Source of the DNA: Sphingomonas profundi
GTDB taxonomy: Bacteria > Pseudomonadota > Alphaproteobacteria > Sphingomonadales > Sphingomonadaceae
Direction of reading: 5' to 3'
Assembly: GCF_009739515.1 (NCBI RefSeq)
Contig: NZ_CP046535.1
Span: 3,643,501 to 3,707,500, forward strand
Length of the DNA stretch: 64,000 nucleotides
A model generated the notes under the pieces. The model had not been told where the DNA came from. It ran no database searches and was given only the letters and a program-made list of their open reading frames with translations. Shown piece after piece: positions 8,772 through 17,539 of this stretch; the stretch's first letter is position 1, and every line of letters starts with the position of its first letter. Position numbers and translations under genes: made by a program.

Positions 8772-10330
8772 CAGGCCACGCCCCGGCCGTGCCCGGCCCA
8801 GTAGGGCGCGCGCAGATCCTTCTTGGAAATCTTCCCCGAGGGCACCAGCGGGAAGCTTTCGCGAAACTCGATCGACTTGGGCACCTTGTAGCCGGCGAGG
8901 TGGGCGCGGCAGTGCGCGATCAGATCCGGTTCCGTCACCACATGGCCCTCGCGCAGGATCACCAGGGCCTTGACGCATTCGCCCCAGCGCGGATCGGGCA
9001 CGCCGATCACCGCTACGCTCGCTATGGCGGCGTGGGTGGAGAGGGCGCTCTCGACCTCGCTGGAATAGATGTTTTCCCCGCCCGAAACGATCATGTCCTT
9101 GGCGCGATCGACGATGTAGAACAGCCCGTCGGCATCGCGGCGGGCGATGTCGCCGGTGCGATACCAGCCATGGCGGATCGCCTCCGCGGTCATCGCCGGC
9201 CGGCGCCAATAGCCTTTCGTGATCGACGGTTGGCGGATCAGCAGTTCGCCGCTCTCGCCGTCAGGTACGTCGCGATCGGCGGCGTCGACGATCCGCATCG
9301 CGACCAGCGGCAGCGGGCGCCCGCAGCTCTTGAGCCGCTCCTCGTCGGAGAGGTCGTGTTCCTCGGGCCGCAGCAGAGCGATCGCGCCGCCGGCCTCGGT
9401 CGAGCCGTAGAACTGCATGAAGCGGCATGGCATGTAGGCGATGGCGCGCTTGATGAGACCGAGCGAGATCGGCGAGCCGGCATAGAGCGTCAACCGCAAC
9501 GACGAGAAATCGGCGGTCTGCGCGGCGGGATGATCGAGCAGGATCTGCAGCATCGTCGGCGTCAGCGTCAGCAGGGTGGGCCGGCGCGCGCCGATCGCAT
9601 CCAGCATCGCCGCCGGATCGAACTGCCGCACGATGTCTATCGCCACGCCGTTGTAGATGCATTGCAGCGCGATGCCGATGTGGAGCAGGTGGAAATTAGG
9701 TAACCCGTTGATGAAACTGTCGCCGTCCTGCCAGTCGTACGCCGGTTCGAGATGTTCGCACAGCCGCATGGCGTTGATCGCCGCATGCGAGAACATCACG
9801 CCCTTGGGCTCGCCCGTGGTGCCCGATGTGTAGAGCTGGAACGCGACATCGTCATGCTCGACGGCGATGGCGGGGCGGGTATCGGGCTGACCGGCGGCGC
9901 TGGCTTCGAGCGTGTCGTCCGCATCGATCCACAGCGTCTCGGGCGGTTCTGCCATCAGCGCGAGCGCGGCCTGCCACAATGTCTCGCTGTCGCGTTCGAC
10001 GATCACCATGTGCGCCTGGCTGTCCGCCACCTGTGCGGCGATCTCACCGGGCGACAGCCGCCAATTGTAGATCACCATGCCGCTGCGCGTCTTCGCCGCG
10101 CCGAACAGCGCGAAATAGAGATCGGGGCTGTTCTTGCCGAGGAAGCCGACGAAGCCACCCGGCACGGTCGGCCCGGCCGCGATCAGATGCGCGACCTGGT
10201 TGGTGATCCGATCGAATGCATCGAAGGCGATCGCACGGTCGGCGGTGCGCAGCGCCAGCCGCGAAGGATCGTGCCGCGCCCAGTAATCGGGCACGTCTCC
10301 CAAGGTCCGGATTTCAGGATAGGCCCACAT
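8771..10330 (-). CDS. AMP-forming acyl-CoA ligase
   Basis: 519-residue ANL-superfamily ligase that activates a carboxylate to its acyl-CoA through an acyl-adenylate. Seen: P-loop YTSGTTGEPKG near residues 157-167, QFYGSTEAGG, the GWYRTGDIARRD hinge region, and the C-terminal catalytic lysine in VPSGKISKKDLR. ATG at 10330, one base after the stop of the hydratase gene. It follows genes for an alcohol dehydrogenase and (divergent) an aldehyde dehydrogenase that could supply its carboxylic-acid substrate. Chain length or ring specificity is not readable from sequence. Confidence 0.93.
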   Translation of the reverse strand: MWAYPEIRTLGDVPDYWARHDPSRLALRTADRAIAFDAFDRITNQVAHLIAAGPTVPGGFVGFLGKNSPDLYFALFGAAKTRSGMVIYNWRLSPGEIAAQVADSQAHMVIVERDSETLWQAALALMAEPPETLWIDADDTLEASAAGQPDTRPAIAVEHDDVAFQLYTSGTTGEPKGVMFSHAAINAMRLCEHLEPAYDWQDGDSFINGLPNFHLLHIGIALQCIYNGVAIDIVRQFDPAAMLDAIGARRPTLLTLTPTMLQILLDHPAAQTADFSSLRLTLYAGSPISLGLIKRAIAYMPCRFMQFYGSTEAGGAIALLRPEEHDLSDEERLKSCGRPLPLVAMRIVDAADRDVPDGESGELLIRQPSITKGYWRRPAMTAEAIRHGWYRTGDIARRDADGLFYIVDRAKDMIVSGGENIYSSEVESALSTHAAIASVAVIGVPDPRWGECVKALVILREGHVVTEPDLIAHCRAHLAGYKVPKSIEFRESFPLVPSGKISKKDLRAPYWAGHGRGVA

Positions 10331-10331
10331 C

Positions 10332-11123
10332 TCAATACCCCCGGAAGATCGGCTTTCGTCGCTCCGAAAAGGCGATGATGGCCTCGCGCGCGTCTGCGCT
10401 CCCGGCGCAGCGGGCGAGCGCCTGCGCCTCGAGTTCAAGCTGCGCGTCGAGCGGCTGGTCCTCGACGGAGGTCAGCAGTCGCCGCATCTCGCCGAACGCC
10501 TTGGTCGGCCCCGTGGCGAACCGAAGCGCTATCGCCTCCGCGCGCGCCGCGCAGGCGTCTTGGGCATGGACCTCATCGACGAGCCCGATGGCGAGCGCCG
10601 CCTCTGCGTCCAGCGTCTCGTTCATCAGAAGAAAGCGCCGCGCCCGCGCGATCCCCATGCGCCGGCTGAGCATCACGGACGTGCCCGCATCGTTGGCGAA
10701 GCCGATCCCGGCATAAGCGGCGACGAACTTCGCATCCTCAGACGCGATCAGCAGGTCGGCGCCGGCGGCGAGGCCGACCATACCGCCGGCGCACACGCCC
10801 TGGACGGACGCCACGACCGGCGCGTCGATGCGTTGCAGCCGGGAAACGGCGCTGTGCAAGGTCATCGTCCAGCGTTTGATGTTGCGCGGCAGCTCGTCCA
10901 GATTGCCGATGAAGCTCGCAATGTCGCCGCCATAGCCGAACGCCTTGCCCTCCGCGCGGATCAGCACGCAGCGCACGCCGGTCTCTTCGGACAGACGGAT
11001 GACGGCCTCCGCCATCTCGTCGCAGAAACGTCCGTCGATCGGGTTGCCGCGCTCGGCGCAGCAGAAGGTGAGCCGCGCAAGCCCGTCGACGACCTCTAGC
11101 CTCAAGCGTTCGAAATCCATCAT
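10332..11123 (-). CDS. enoyl-CoA hydratase/isomerase-family protein lacking both usual glutamates
   Basis: 263 residues with the crotonase fold and the oxyanion-hole block GKAFGYGGDI. In true enoyl-CoA hydratases one catalytic Glu sits in GGGCEL and one in the following PE segment; here these read CAGGMVGLAAG and YAGIGFANDAG, so neither is present. The protein may therefore catalyse isomerisation, hydrolysis or C-C cleavage rather than hydration. ATG at 11123 (a second at 11120) behind AGGGACG. It sits between an acyl-CoA dehydrogenase gene and the CoA-ligase gene. Confidence 0.88.
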   Translation of the reverse strand: MMDFERLRLEVVDGLARLTFCCAERGNPIDGRFCDEMAEAVIRLSEETGVRCVLIRAEGKAFGYGGDIASFIGNLDELPRNIKRWTMTLHSAVSRLQRIDAPVVASVQGVCAGGMVGLAAGADLLIASEDAKFVAAYAGIGFANDAGTSVMLSRRMGIARARRFLLMNETLDAEAALAIGLVDEVHAQDACAARAEAIALRFATGPTKAFGEMRRLLTSVEDQPLDAQLELEAQALARCAGSADAREAIIAFSERRKPIFRGY

Positions 11124-11153
11124 CGTCCCTGCCTGCGCGAAACCCGCCGCTCC

Positions 11154-12296
11154 TCAGAGCGAACGGCCGATCAATTCCTTCATGATCTCGGACGAGCCGC
11201 CGTAGATCCGGCGGACCCGCGCATCGCGCCAGATCCGCGCGATGGGATATTCGTTCATGTAGCCCGCACCGCCGTGCAGCTGGAGCGCGGCATCGCAGAC
11301 CAGCCACTGCGTCTCGGTATGCCAGAGCTTGGCCTTCGCGGCCTGCGCGGCATCGAGCGTTCCGGCGACATGCTCGGCGATCGCCCAGTCGATGTGCGCC
11401 CAGCCCACCTGAAGGCGCGCGTCGAGGTCGGCGAGCGTGAAGCGCGTGTTCTGGAAATCGAGGATCGCCTTGCCGAACGCCTTGCGCTCGCGCACGAAGG
11501 CGATCGCCTCGTCATAGGCGCGCTGGGCTGCGGCCTGCGCGGTGATCGCGATCGAGAGCCGTTCCTGGACGAGCTCGTTCATCAGATAGGCGAAACCGCG
11601 ATTTTCCGCGCCCAGCAGGTTGGCGGCGGGCACGCGCACATCCTCGAAGAACAGCTCGGACGTGTCGGCCGACCACTGCCCGATCTTGTCGAGATTGCGC
11701 CCGCGCGAGAAACCCGGGCGATCCGCCTCGATGAAGATCAGCGACGTGCCCTTGGCACCGTCCTGCGGGCTGGTCTTGCACACCGCGATGACGAGATCGG
11801 CATTCTGCCCGTTGGTGATATATGTCTTCGATCCGTTGACGACATAATCGTCGCCATCGCGAACTGCCGTCGTGCGGACGCCCTGCAGATCCGATCCCGC
11901 GCCAGGTTCGGTCATCGCGATGCAGGTGATGATCGATCCCGCTGCCATGCCCGGCAGATACGTCTGCTTCTGCGCGTCGCTGGCGTGATGCAGGACATAG
12001 GGGAGGGTAATATCGGTCTGGAGCGTCAGGCAGTCCGACATCATCGCATAGCTGAATTCCTCGTTCAGCACCGCGTTGAAGGTGAAATCGAGCCCGAGGC
12101 CGCCATATTCGGCAGGAACGTTTGGGCATAGTAGGCCAAGGGCGCCCGCCTGCTCCCAGAGCGCCCGGCTGACCTTGCCCTCCGCTTCGAAGGCGGGCAG
12201 TTGCGGCGTGAACGCATCGGCCAGAAACCGGCGCACGGTTTCCCGGAACTGGTCATGCTCGGCGCCGTAGGCTCCACGGCCGCTGCGCTTCAACAA
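11154..12296 (-). CDS. acyl-CoA dehydrogenase
   Basis: 380-residue FAD flavoprotein forming an alpha,beta-double bond in an acyl-CoA. Seen: FAD/substrate motif AMTEPGAGSDLQGVRT, KTYITNG, and the C-terminal LHGGAGYMNEYPIARIWRDAR. VQERLSIAI places a candidate base in helix G, as in isovaleryl- and long-chain enzymes; the YEGT position of medium-chain enzymes is YGGSSE. Initiation is probably at a TTG (12296), preceded by GGGGAGG at good spacing; a second TTG follows directly. It lies downstream of the alcohol dehydrogenase gene in the same operon. Confidence 0.93.
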   Translation of the reverse strand: MLKRSGRGAYGAEHDQFRETVRRFLADAFTPQLPAFEAEGKVSRALWEQAGALGLLCPNVPAEYGGLGLDFTFNAVLNEEFSYAMMSDCLTLQTDITLPYVLHHASDAQKQTYLPGMAAGSIITCIAMTEPGAGSDLQGVRTTAVRDGDDYVVNGSKTYITNGQNADLVIAVCKTSPQDGAKGTSLIFIEADRPGFSRGRNLDKIGQWSADTSELFFEDVRVPAANLLGAENRGFAYLMNELVQERLSIAITAQAAAQRAYDEAIAFVRERKAFGKAILDFQNTRFTLADLDARLQVGWAHIDWAIAEHVAGTLDAAQAAKAKLWHTETQWLVCDAALQLHGGAGYMNEYPIARIWRDARVRRIYGGSSEIMKELIGRSL

Positions 12297-12339
12297 CGGA
12301 GCCTCCCCGGCGCCGCGGCCCGATCCCCGCCCGATCCGC

Positions 12340-13443
12340 TCACAGCGTCAGCACGACCTTGATCGCCTTGCCCGAATGCGCATCGGCGATCGCCTGGTTG
12401 ATCTCGGCGAACGGATAGGTGGTGACGAAGCGATCGAACGGCAGCCGCCCGGCGCGGTGCAGCGCGGCCAGCTCAGGCAGAAAGCGGTCGGGATCGCTGT
12501 CGCCCTCGACGATCCCGCGGACCGTTCCGCCCTGGGTAAGCCACTGGATTACGGGCAAGGCCAGGGTCGCATCCATCGCCGCCGGCAGGCCGACCAGCCC
12601 GACCCGGCCCTTGTTCGCGATCAGCCCCAGCGCGGCCGTCATCGCGCCGGCATTGCCGCTGGTATCGACGAGCAGGTCCGCGCCCCCGGGCAGGATCGCG
12701 CGCACCGCCTCGGCGAGATCGCCGGCCATCGGATCGATCACGTGGGTGGCGCCCACCTCGACGCCGATGTCGCGCCGGCCCTGCTGCGGCTCGATCAGGA
12801 TGATCGGCGCGCAGCCGGCTACCACGCCGCCGAGCACCGCGCTCAACCCCACCGAACCGCCGCCGATCACCACCAGCGACTGGCCCGGCTTCGCCTCGAG
12901 CGAGCGCATCACCGCGCCCGCGCCCGTCTGGATGCCGCAGCCGAGCGGCGCGAGCAGCGCGAGGTCGGCGTCGTCGTCCAGCTTGACCACGTTGCGCTCG
13001 GTCGCGATCGCCCGGCTGGCGAAGGACGACTGGCCGAAGAAGTTGTCGGACAGCGCGTGGCCGTGGCTGTGCAGCCGCGACGAACCGTCGGCACGTGCGC
13101 ACGCCATGTTGAGCGCCGTGAAATGCTCGCAATAGGCCGGATCATCGGCGCGGCAGTGGCGGCATTCGCCACAGCTGTTGAAGGTGAGCAGAACCTTGTC
13201 GCCCGGCGCCACCTTGCGAACGCCTTCGCCCACGGCAAGGACGATACCGGCGCCCTCATGGCCGAAGACGGCGGGGAAGGCGGTGCCGAACGCGCCCGAC
13301 ACCATCACCAGGTCGCTGTGGCAGATGCCGACCGCCTTGACGTCGACCAGCACCTCGCCCGGCCCGGGGGCGGCGACTGAGATGTCCTGGATTTCGAAGG
13401 CCGCGTTGGCGGCGGGCATCACGGCGGCGATGGCGTCGATCAC
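12340..13443 (-). CDS. zinc-dependent alcohol dehydrogenase (XylB/AreB-like)
   Basis: 367 residues. Catalytic zinc ligands in GICHSDL and FGHEGAG, a structural zinc cluster CGECRHCRADDPAYC, and a Rossmann motif VIGGGSVGLSAVLGG define the class-III-like MDR alcohol dehydrogenases; benzyl/aryl/terpene alcohol enzymes such as XylB, AreB and geraniol dehydrogenase belong here. It would oxidise a primary alcohol to an aldehyde with NAD+. It is the first gene of the leftward operon and is divergent from the aldehyde dehydrogenase gene at 13593, which fits a two-step alcohol-to-acid oxidation feeding the CoA ligase at 8771-10330. Confidence 0.92.
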   Translation of the reverse strand: MIDAIAAVMPAANAAFEIQDISVAAPGPGEVLVDVKAVGICHSDLVMVSGAFGTAFPAVFGHEGAGIVLAVGEGVRKVAPGDKVLLTFNSCGECRHCRADDPAYCEHFTALNMACARADGSSRLHSHGHALSDNFFGQSSFASRAIATERNVVKLDDDADLALLAPLGCGIQTGAGAVMRSLEAKPGQSLVVIGGGSVGLSAVLGGVVAGCAPIILIEPQQGRRDIGVEVGATHVIDPMAGDLAEAVRAILPGGADLLVDTSGNAGAMTAALGLIANKGRVGLVGLPAAMDATLALPVIQWLTQGGTVRGIVEGDSDPDRFLPELAALHRAGRLPFDRFVTTYPFAEINQAIADAHSGKAIKVVLTL

Positions 13444-13517
13444 GGCAGTCCCTCTCGAGCGACGCCGTCTCGCGAGCGTCTTTTCCGAGTGCGAGGATCG
13501 AACAGCGCCGGATTAAA

Positions 13518-13534
13518 GTCAACCACTTTACTAA
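13518..13534 (+). promoter_or_regulatory. operator-like element in the ADH/ALDH divergent promoter
   Basis: GTCAACCACTTTACTAA lies between the divergent alcohol and aldehyde dehydrogenase genes. It resembles GTCAACCTGTTTACAAG (complement of 32019-32035) and GTAAACGTGTTTACAAG (20984-21000). Which regulator binds is unknown; the MarR protein encoded at 34282 is a candidate. Confidence 0.4.
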
Positions 13535-13592
13535 CTTTCGGGTGACGGGTAGGATGATGCGCAACGACAACAGATTGTTCGAGGATGCCGAG

Positions 13593-15032
13593 ATGATCAT
13601 GGACCGGAGCGCATTCTTCATCGGCGCGGAATGGGTCGCCCCCGCGTCGACCCGCCGCTTCGAGATCGTCGGTGCGTCGACGGGCGACGTCGTGGCGACC
13701 GTTCCCGAGGCGGTCGAGGCCGATATCGATCGCGCGGTCGCGGCCGCGCGGCACGCGTTCGACTCGACCGACTGGGCGACGCGCGCCCCTGCCGAGCGGG
13801 CCGCCGTGATGCGGCGCTTCCTGGCCGCGCTGGCGGCGCGGTCCGGCGATCTGGCGCATGCGGTGAGCATCCAGAACGGGATGCCGATCGCGCTGAGCGG
13901 CCTGCTTGAAGCGCAGTTCTCGCTCGGCGTGCTCGATTATTATGCCGGGCTTGCCGAGGCTGGTAGCAGAGACGACGTGCGGCCGTCGCAGATGGGGCGG
14001 CACACGCTTGTCGAGCGATCCGCCGTCGGGGTGGTCGCCGCGATCGTGCCGTGGAATTTTCCGGTGACGCTGGCGCTCAGCAAGATCGCGCCGGCGATGG
14101 CGGCCGGATGCACCCTGGTCATCAAGCCGTCACCCGGCACGATCCTCGACAGCTATGTGATGGCGGAGGCCGCGCTGGAGGCCGGCGTGCCGCCGGGCGT
14201 GCTCAACTGGGTGGCGGCGGATCGGGCGGCGGGCGCCTATCTCGTCTCGCATCCCGGCGTCGACAAGGTGGCGTTCACCGGCTCGACGGGTGCCGGCCGC
14301 GCAATCGCGGCGCGCTGCGGGGAATTGCTGCGCCCGGTCACGCTCGAACTGGGCGGCAAGTCCGCCGCGATCCTGCTCGACGACGTCGACCTGCCGACCT
14401 TTCTGGCGGGCGTGCCGATGGCGTCGCTGCTCAACAACGGGCAGGCCTGCTATAACGGCACGCGCGTGCTGGCGCCGGTGCGGCGTTACGGCGAGGTGGT
14501 GGATGCGCTCGCCGCGACGATGGCGTCGCTCACGGTCGGCGACGCGCTCGATCCCTCCACCCAGGTCGGCCCGATGGCGTCGGCGGCGCATCGCGACCGG
14601 GTTGAGGGCTATATCGCGCAGGGCAAGCAGGAGGCGCGGCTGGTGCAGGGCGGCGGCCGGCCGACGACGACCAACCAGGGCTGGTTCGTGGAGCCGACGC
14701 TGTTCGCCGACGTGGACAATTCCGCCACCATCGCCCGCGAGGAGATCTTCGGTCCGGTGCTTTCCGTGATCCCCTACGAGTCCGATGCCGATGCGGTGCG
14801 GATCGCCAACGACAGCGCCTTCGGCCTCGGCGGGTCGGTGTGGAGCGGAGATGCCGATCGCGCGCTGGGCGTCGCCCGGCAGGTGCAGACCGGCACGATC
14901 GGGATCAACGGCTACATGCCCTCGCTCGGCTCGCCGTTCGGTGGCGTGAAAGCCAGCGGCATGGGGCGCGAGTTCGGCCCCGAGGCGCTCGGCAGCTATC
15001 AGCAGCTCAAGTCCATCTATGTGATGGGCTGA
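13593..15032 (+). CDS. NAD(P)+-dependent aldehyde dehydrogenase
   Basis: 479 residues if begun at ATG 13593 (second ATG at 13599; GAGG about 10 bases upstream); an upstream ATG at 13542 lacks a ribosome-binding site. Motifs in order: IVPWNFPVTLALSKIAPA, KPSPGT, FTGSTGAGRAI, the catalytic Glu in LELGGKS, the catalytic Cys in NNGQACYNGTR, EEIFGPVLS and SPFGGVKASGMGREFG. It oxidises an aldehyde to the acid and is divergent from the alcohol dehydrogenase gene, so the pair probably acts in sequence. It ends 8 bases from the convergent phosphatase gene. Confidence 0.93.
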   Translation: MIMDRSAFFIGAEWVAPASTRRFEIVGASTGDVVATVPEAVEADIDRAVAAARHAFDSTDWATRAPAERAAVMRRFLAALAARSGDLAHAVSIQNGMPIALSGLLEAQFSLGVLDYYAGLAEAGSRDDVRPSQMGRHTLVERSAVGVVAAIVPWNFPVTLALSKIAPAMAAGCTLVIKPSPGTILDSYVMAEAALEAGVPPGVLNWVAADRAAGAYLVSHPGVDKVAFTGSTGAGRAIAARCGELLRPVTLELGGKSAAILLDDVDLPTFLAGVPMASLLNNGQACYNGTRVLAPVRRYGEVVDALAATMASLTVGDALDPSTQVGPMASAAHRDRVEGYIAQGKQEARLVQGGGRPTTTNQGWFVEPTLFADVDNSATIAREEIFGPVLSVIPYESDADAVRIANDSAFGLGGSVWSGDADRALGVARQVQTGTIGINGYMPSLGSPFGGVKASGMGREFGPEALGSYQQLKSIYVMG

Positions 15033-15040
15033 ACGCCGCG

Positions 15041-15820
15041 CTACGCGACCATGCGATCGCGGAGCGCGGCAAGCTCGCTCCGCGTCAGGCCGGCGGCGAG
15101 CAGATAGGCGTCGACCCCGCCATGCGCCCGCATGATCGCGGCGAAGCTCTCGGCCAGATAGGATTCGTCCACGCCCATCATTACGTCGAGCGCGTCGGCC
15201 GGCAAGGCGAAGCCGAGATGGGCGGTGGCCAGCGCCTGCGTCGCCGCGATGGCCTCCGCCGATTTGCGGATGCGGCTGGCGAGATAGTCCGCGACGATCG
15301 CATCGTACGGCACGTCGAGCGCAGCGAGGAGCACGGCAGACACGAACCCCGTACGGTCCTTGCCCGCGGTGCAGTGGATCAGCAGCGGCAAGCTACCTTC
15401 GGCGATCCGACGGAACAGATAGGCGATATGGCCAGCCGCCGCCGCCGGAAGCCCGGCATAGACGGCACGCATCGCAGCCCGCGCACCCGCCGCGTCCGGT
15501 GCCTCGCGGAGCTTCGGCCAGGGCTGGTGCTCCGGCGCCAGCGCACCCAGCAAATCGAGGTCGATGGTTTCCGTGCCGCCGGCCGCCCACCACCGATTGG
15601 GCGCGCGACGCCGTTCCGTTGCACCACGCAGATCGCAGACCAGCCGGATGGACTTGGCGGCCAGCCGGTTCGCATCGTCCTCGCCGGGTTCGAGCAGGGC
15701 TTCCGAGCGGTATATCAGCCCCGAACGGACCGTCCCGCCCGTTCGGGTAGGCTCGCCGCCCAGCGCCCGAAAGTTCGGGAACGCCGCGAATATATCCGGC
15801 GGGGCGGGCGATCCGACCAT
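15041..15820 (-). CDS. tyrosine-phosphatase-family protein (CX5R)
   Basis: 259 residues. The P-loop HCTAGKDRTG (C-x5-R) near residues 149-158 defines the dual-specificity/tyrosine phosphatase fold, most like the bacterial Y_phosphatase3 group with an N-terminal NFRALGG segment and RSGLIYRSEAL. It follows the small helical protein gene by 6 bases and ends an operon holding an APH-type kinase. Besides protein phosphotyrosine, such enzymes can use inositol phosphates or other small phosphoesters, so removal of phosphate from a phosphorylated intermediate is possible but unproven. Confidence 0.9.
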   Translation of the reverse strand: MVGSPAPPDIFAAFPNFRALGGEPTRTGGTVRSGLIYRSEALLEPGEDDANRLAAKSIRLVCDLRGATERRRAPNRWWAAGGTETIDLDLLGALAPEHQPWPKLREAPDAAGARAAMRAVYAGLPAAAAGHIAYLFRRIAEGSLPLLIHCTAGKDRTGFVSAVLLAALDVPYDAIVADYLASRIRKSAEAIAATQALATAHLGFALPADALDVMMGVDESYLAESFAAIMRAHGGVDAYLLAAGLTRSELAALRDRMVA

Positions 15821-15826
15821 GCGGGC

Positions 15827-16303
15827 CTACCACGCCGGCGCAGGCAGCGTTTCGGGCTTGAGTTCGAAGCCGAACGGCCGGCACCACTGGCGCTGCTGGT
15901 CGATTATCGCGGCGCTGTGCTTGAGGATAAGCCGCTCGACCTCGACCGAACCGTCGGCCTCGGCGAAGGCGGCGATCGCCTCGCGGCCCTGATGCGTCAC
16001 CTTCTCGTAGTCGGCTATGTCGGCCTCGGGCCGCGCCAGCACGGCGGTGCCCGCCTCGACGAACGCCCCCAGCGCCGCATCGCCCTCGTGCCCCAGTTCA
16101 CGCGCGAGATCGAGGCAGGCGGACAATTCCCAGCGATAGTAGCGGCGCGCCTCCGGCAGCCGCTCCGCGACGAAGGCCAGCGTGGCTATGCTGAGATGGA
16201 CCTGCTCGGCGACATGCTTTTCCGCGCCGGCCAGTGCCGGCGCGACCACCTCACGCAGGGCGCGCATCACGACCTGCAACTGCTTGTCGATCGACTGGAT
16301 CAT
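15827..16303 (-). CDS. small helical partner protein of the APH-type kinase (LvaB-like), copy 1
   Basis: 158 residues, all-helical by appearance, no signal peptide. It is homologous to the 168-residue protein at 24424-24930: both begin M-I-x-S-I-D, then an LREVVAPAL / LAEVILPAL block and LARELG / LARDLC. Its ATG overlaps the kinase gene stop (ATGA). In Pseudomonas putida the small protein LvaB is needed for the APH-family kinase LvaA to phosphorylate 4-hydroxyacyl-CoA; the same gene order and size class suggest the same role. I recall the family as DUF6285, not checked. Confidence 0.8.
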   Translation of the reverse strand: MIQSIDKQLQVVMRALREVVAPALAGAEKHVAEQVHLSIATLAFVAERLPEARRYYRWELSACLDLARELGHEGDAALGAFVEAGTAVLARPEADIADYEKVTHQGREAIAAFAEADGSVEVERLILKHSAAIIDQQRQWCRPFGFELKPETLPAPAW

Positions 16304-17535
16304 GCGACGACCTCCGCATAAGCGGCGCGCAGATCGGCGAGCGCGATGTAGCCCAGAATCGCGACGAAGTTGGTGACGATATCCTGGTGCGTGCCCGCCA
16401 TCAGCGATGCGCGCGCCGACGATCCCAGGGTGAGCACGCAGACGAGATAGCGGTTGTAGATGCGGAAGTAGCGGATACGCTCGGGATCGACCGGCATCCC
16501 CGACGCCTCTCCATAGGCCGCGTACAGTTCCGCCTCGGTCATCATGCCCGAGGCGAGCACCGCGTCGCCATCCTCGGCGACGTGCTGGAAGGTCGGCATC
16601 GCCGCATAGGTCAGATCCTGGTGACGGTCGCCGAGCGCGGCGCCTTCCCAGTCCAGCCACGCGGTGATCGTGCCGCTATCCTCGTCGAACAGGAAGTTGC
16701 CGCTGCGATAGTCGCCGTGGACGATCGAGACGCGATCGAGCACCGGCGCGTGCGCGATCAACCAGCGATAGACCATGTCCATCACAGGCTCCTCCTCGAT
16801 GCGATCCTCCTCCCAGAGACGCCGCATCGCGTTGACCTGCCGGATCACCGAGGCGTTCGATCCCACGGTCGCGCCATCGAAGCTCGGCAGGTGGCTGGCG
16901 ACTTCGCTCGTGTCGATGGCGTGCAGCGTCGCCAGCAGGTTCACGAAATGCGGGGCCAGCCTGGCCCGCAGGGCGGGGCCGTAATTCTGGCCGAGGCCAG
17001 TCACCTTGGCGGCGTCGTGCGTCGGCTTCGCCGATCCGCGCGCGAAGCTGTAGATCATCGCCGGATAGGGGAGGTGGCGCGCCTCTGCATCGACCCAATA
17101 GGGTCTTGGTGCGGGAATGCGGCCGTCGACCGCATTGAGGATCTCGAACTCGCGCCGCCGGCTGGATTCGGTCACCGACGCGGCAGGCTCCATGCGGAGC
17201 ACCAGCGTGACGGTCTCGCCGGGTGGCAGGCCGTTCACGTCGTTGCCCTTCAGGTCGAAGACCATCTGCAGTTTCGACGCGCCGCCCGACAGCCAGCGCG
17301 CATTGTCGATCTCGGCCGGCTCGCCTGTCTCCGCGAGGATCAGCGCGGCCGCACCCTCGACCAGGCGTTCCAGCGACACGGCGCTGTAGCCCGGGCCGTG
17401 GCGTCGCTGCATCTTGCGGGTGAGGACGACGTCGATCTCGCGTTCGGTGGGGAAACGGTCGCGGATCGCGCCGATCACCGCCTCGTCCGGCGCGCGGCGC
17501 TGCGTCTCGTCGAAGCGTAGCCGGTCGTCGGCCAT
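16300..17535 (-). CDS. APH-fold phosphotransferase, LvaA-like acyl-CoA kinase candidate, copy 1
   Basis: 411 residues. The C-lobe shows the kinase signature VHGDYRSGNFLFDE (catalytic Asp, Mg-binding Asn) and WLDWEGAALGDRHQDLTY (DxD-like second metal site); the N-lobe contains WLSGGASKLQMVF and LVLRMEP. This is the aminoglycoside/choline kinase fold, but the catabolic setting points to the ACAD10/11-LvaA branch, which phosphorylates 4-hydroxyacyl-CoA so that an acyl-CoA dehydrogenase-like enzyme can remove phosphate. ATG at 17535, 4 bases after the AttH/CrtC-like gene stop. A paralogue lies at 23252-24427. Drug-resistance function is unlikely. Confidence 0.87.
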   Translation of the reverse strand: MADDRLRFDETQRRAPDEAVIGAIRDRFPTEREIDVVLTRKMQRRHGPGYSAVSLERLVEGAAALILAETGEPAEIDNARWLSGGASKLQMVFDLKGNDVNGLPPGETVTLVLRMEPAASVTESSRRREFEILNAVDGRIPAPRPYWVDAEARHLPYPAMIYSFARGSAKPTHDAAKVTGLGQNYGPALRARLAPHFVNLLATLHAIDTSEVASHLPSFDGATVGSNASVIRQVNAMRRLWEEDRIEEEPVMDMVYRWLIAHAPVLDRVSIVHGDYRSGNFLFDEDSGTITAWLDWEGAALGDRHQDLTYAAMPTFQHVAEDGDAVLASGMMTEAELYAAYGEASGMPVDPERIRYFRIYNRYLVCVLTLGSSARASLMAGTHQDIVTNFVAILGYIALADLRAAYAEVVA

Positions 17536-17539
17536 CCGA

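Noticed and set aside
16300-17535. Aminoglycoside-resistance function for the APH-fold genes
   Set aside because: They are paired with a conserved small partner and catabolic genes, as in LvaAB; no other resistance or mobile-element feature is nearby.
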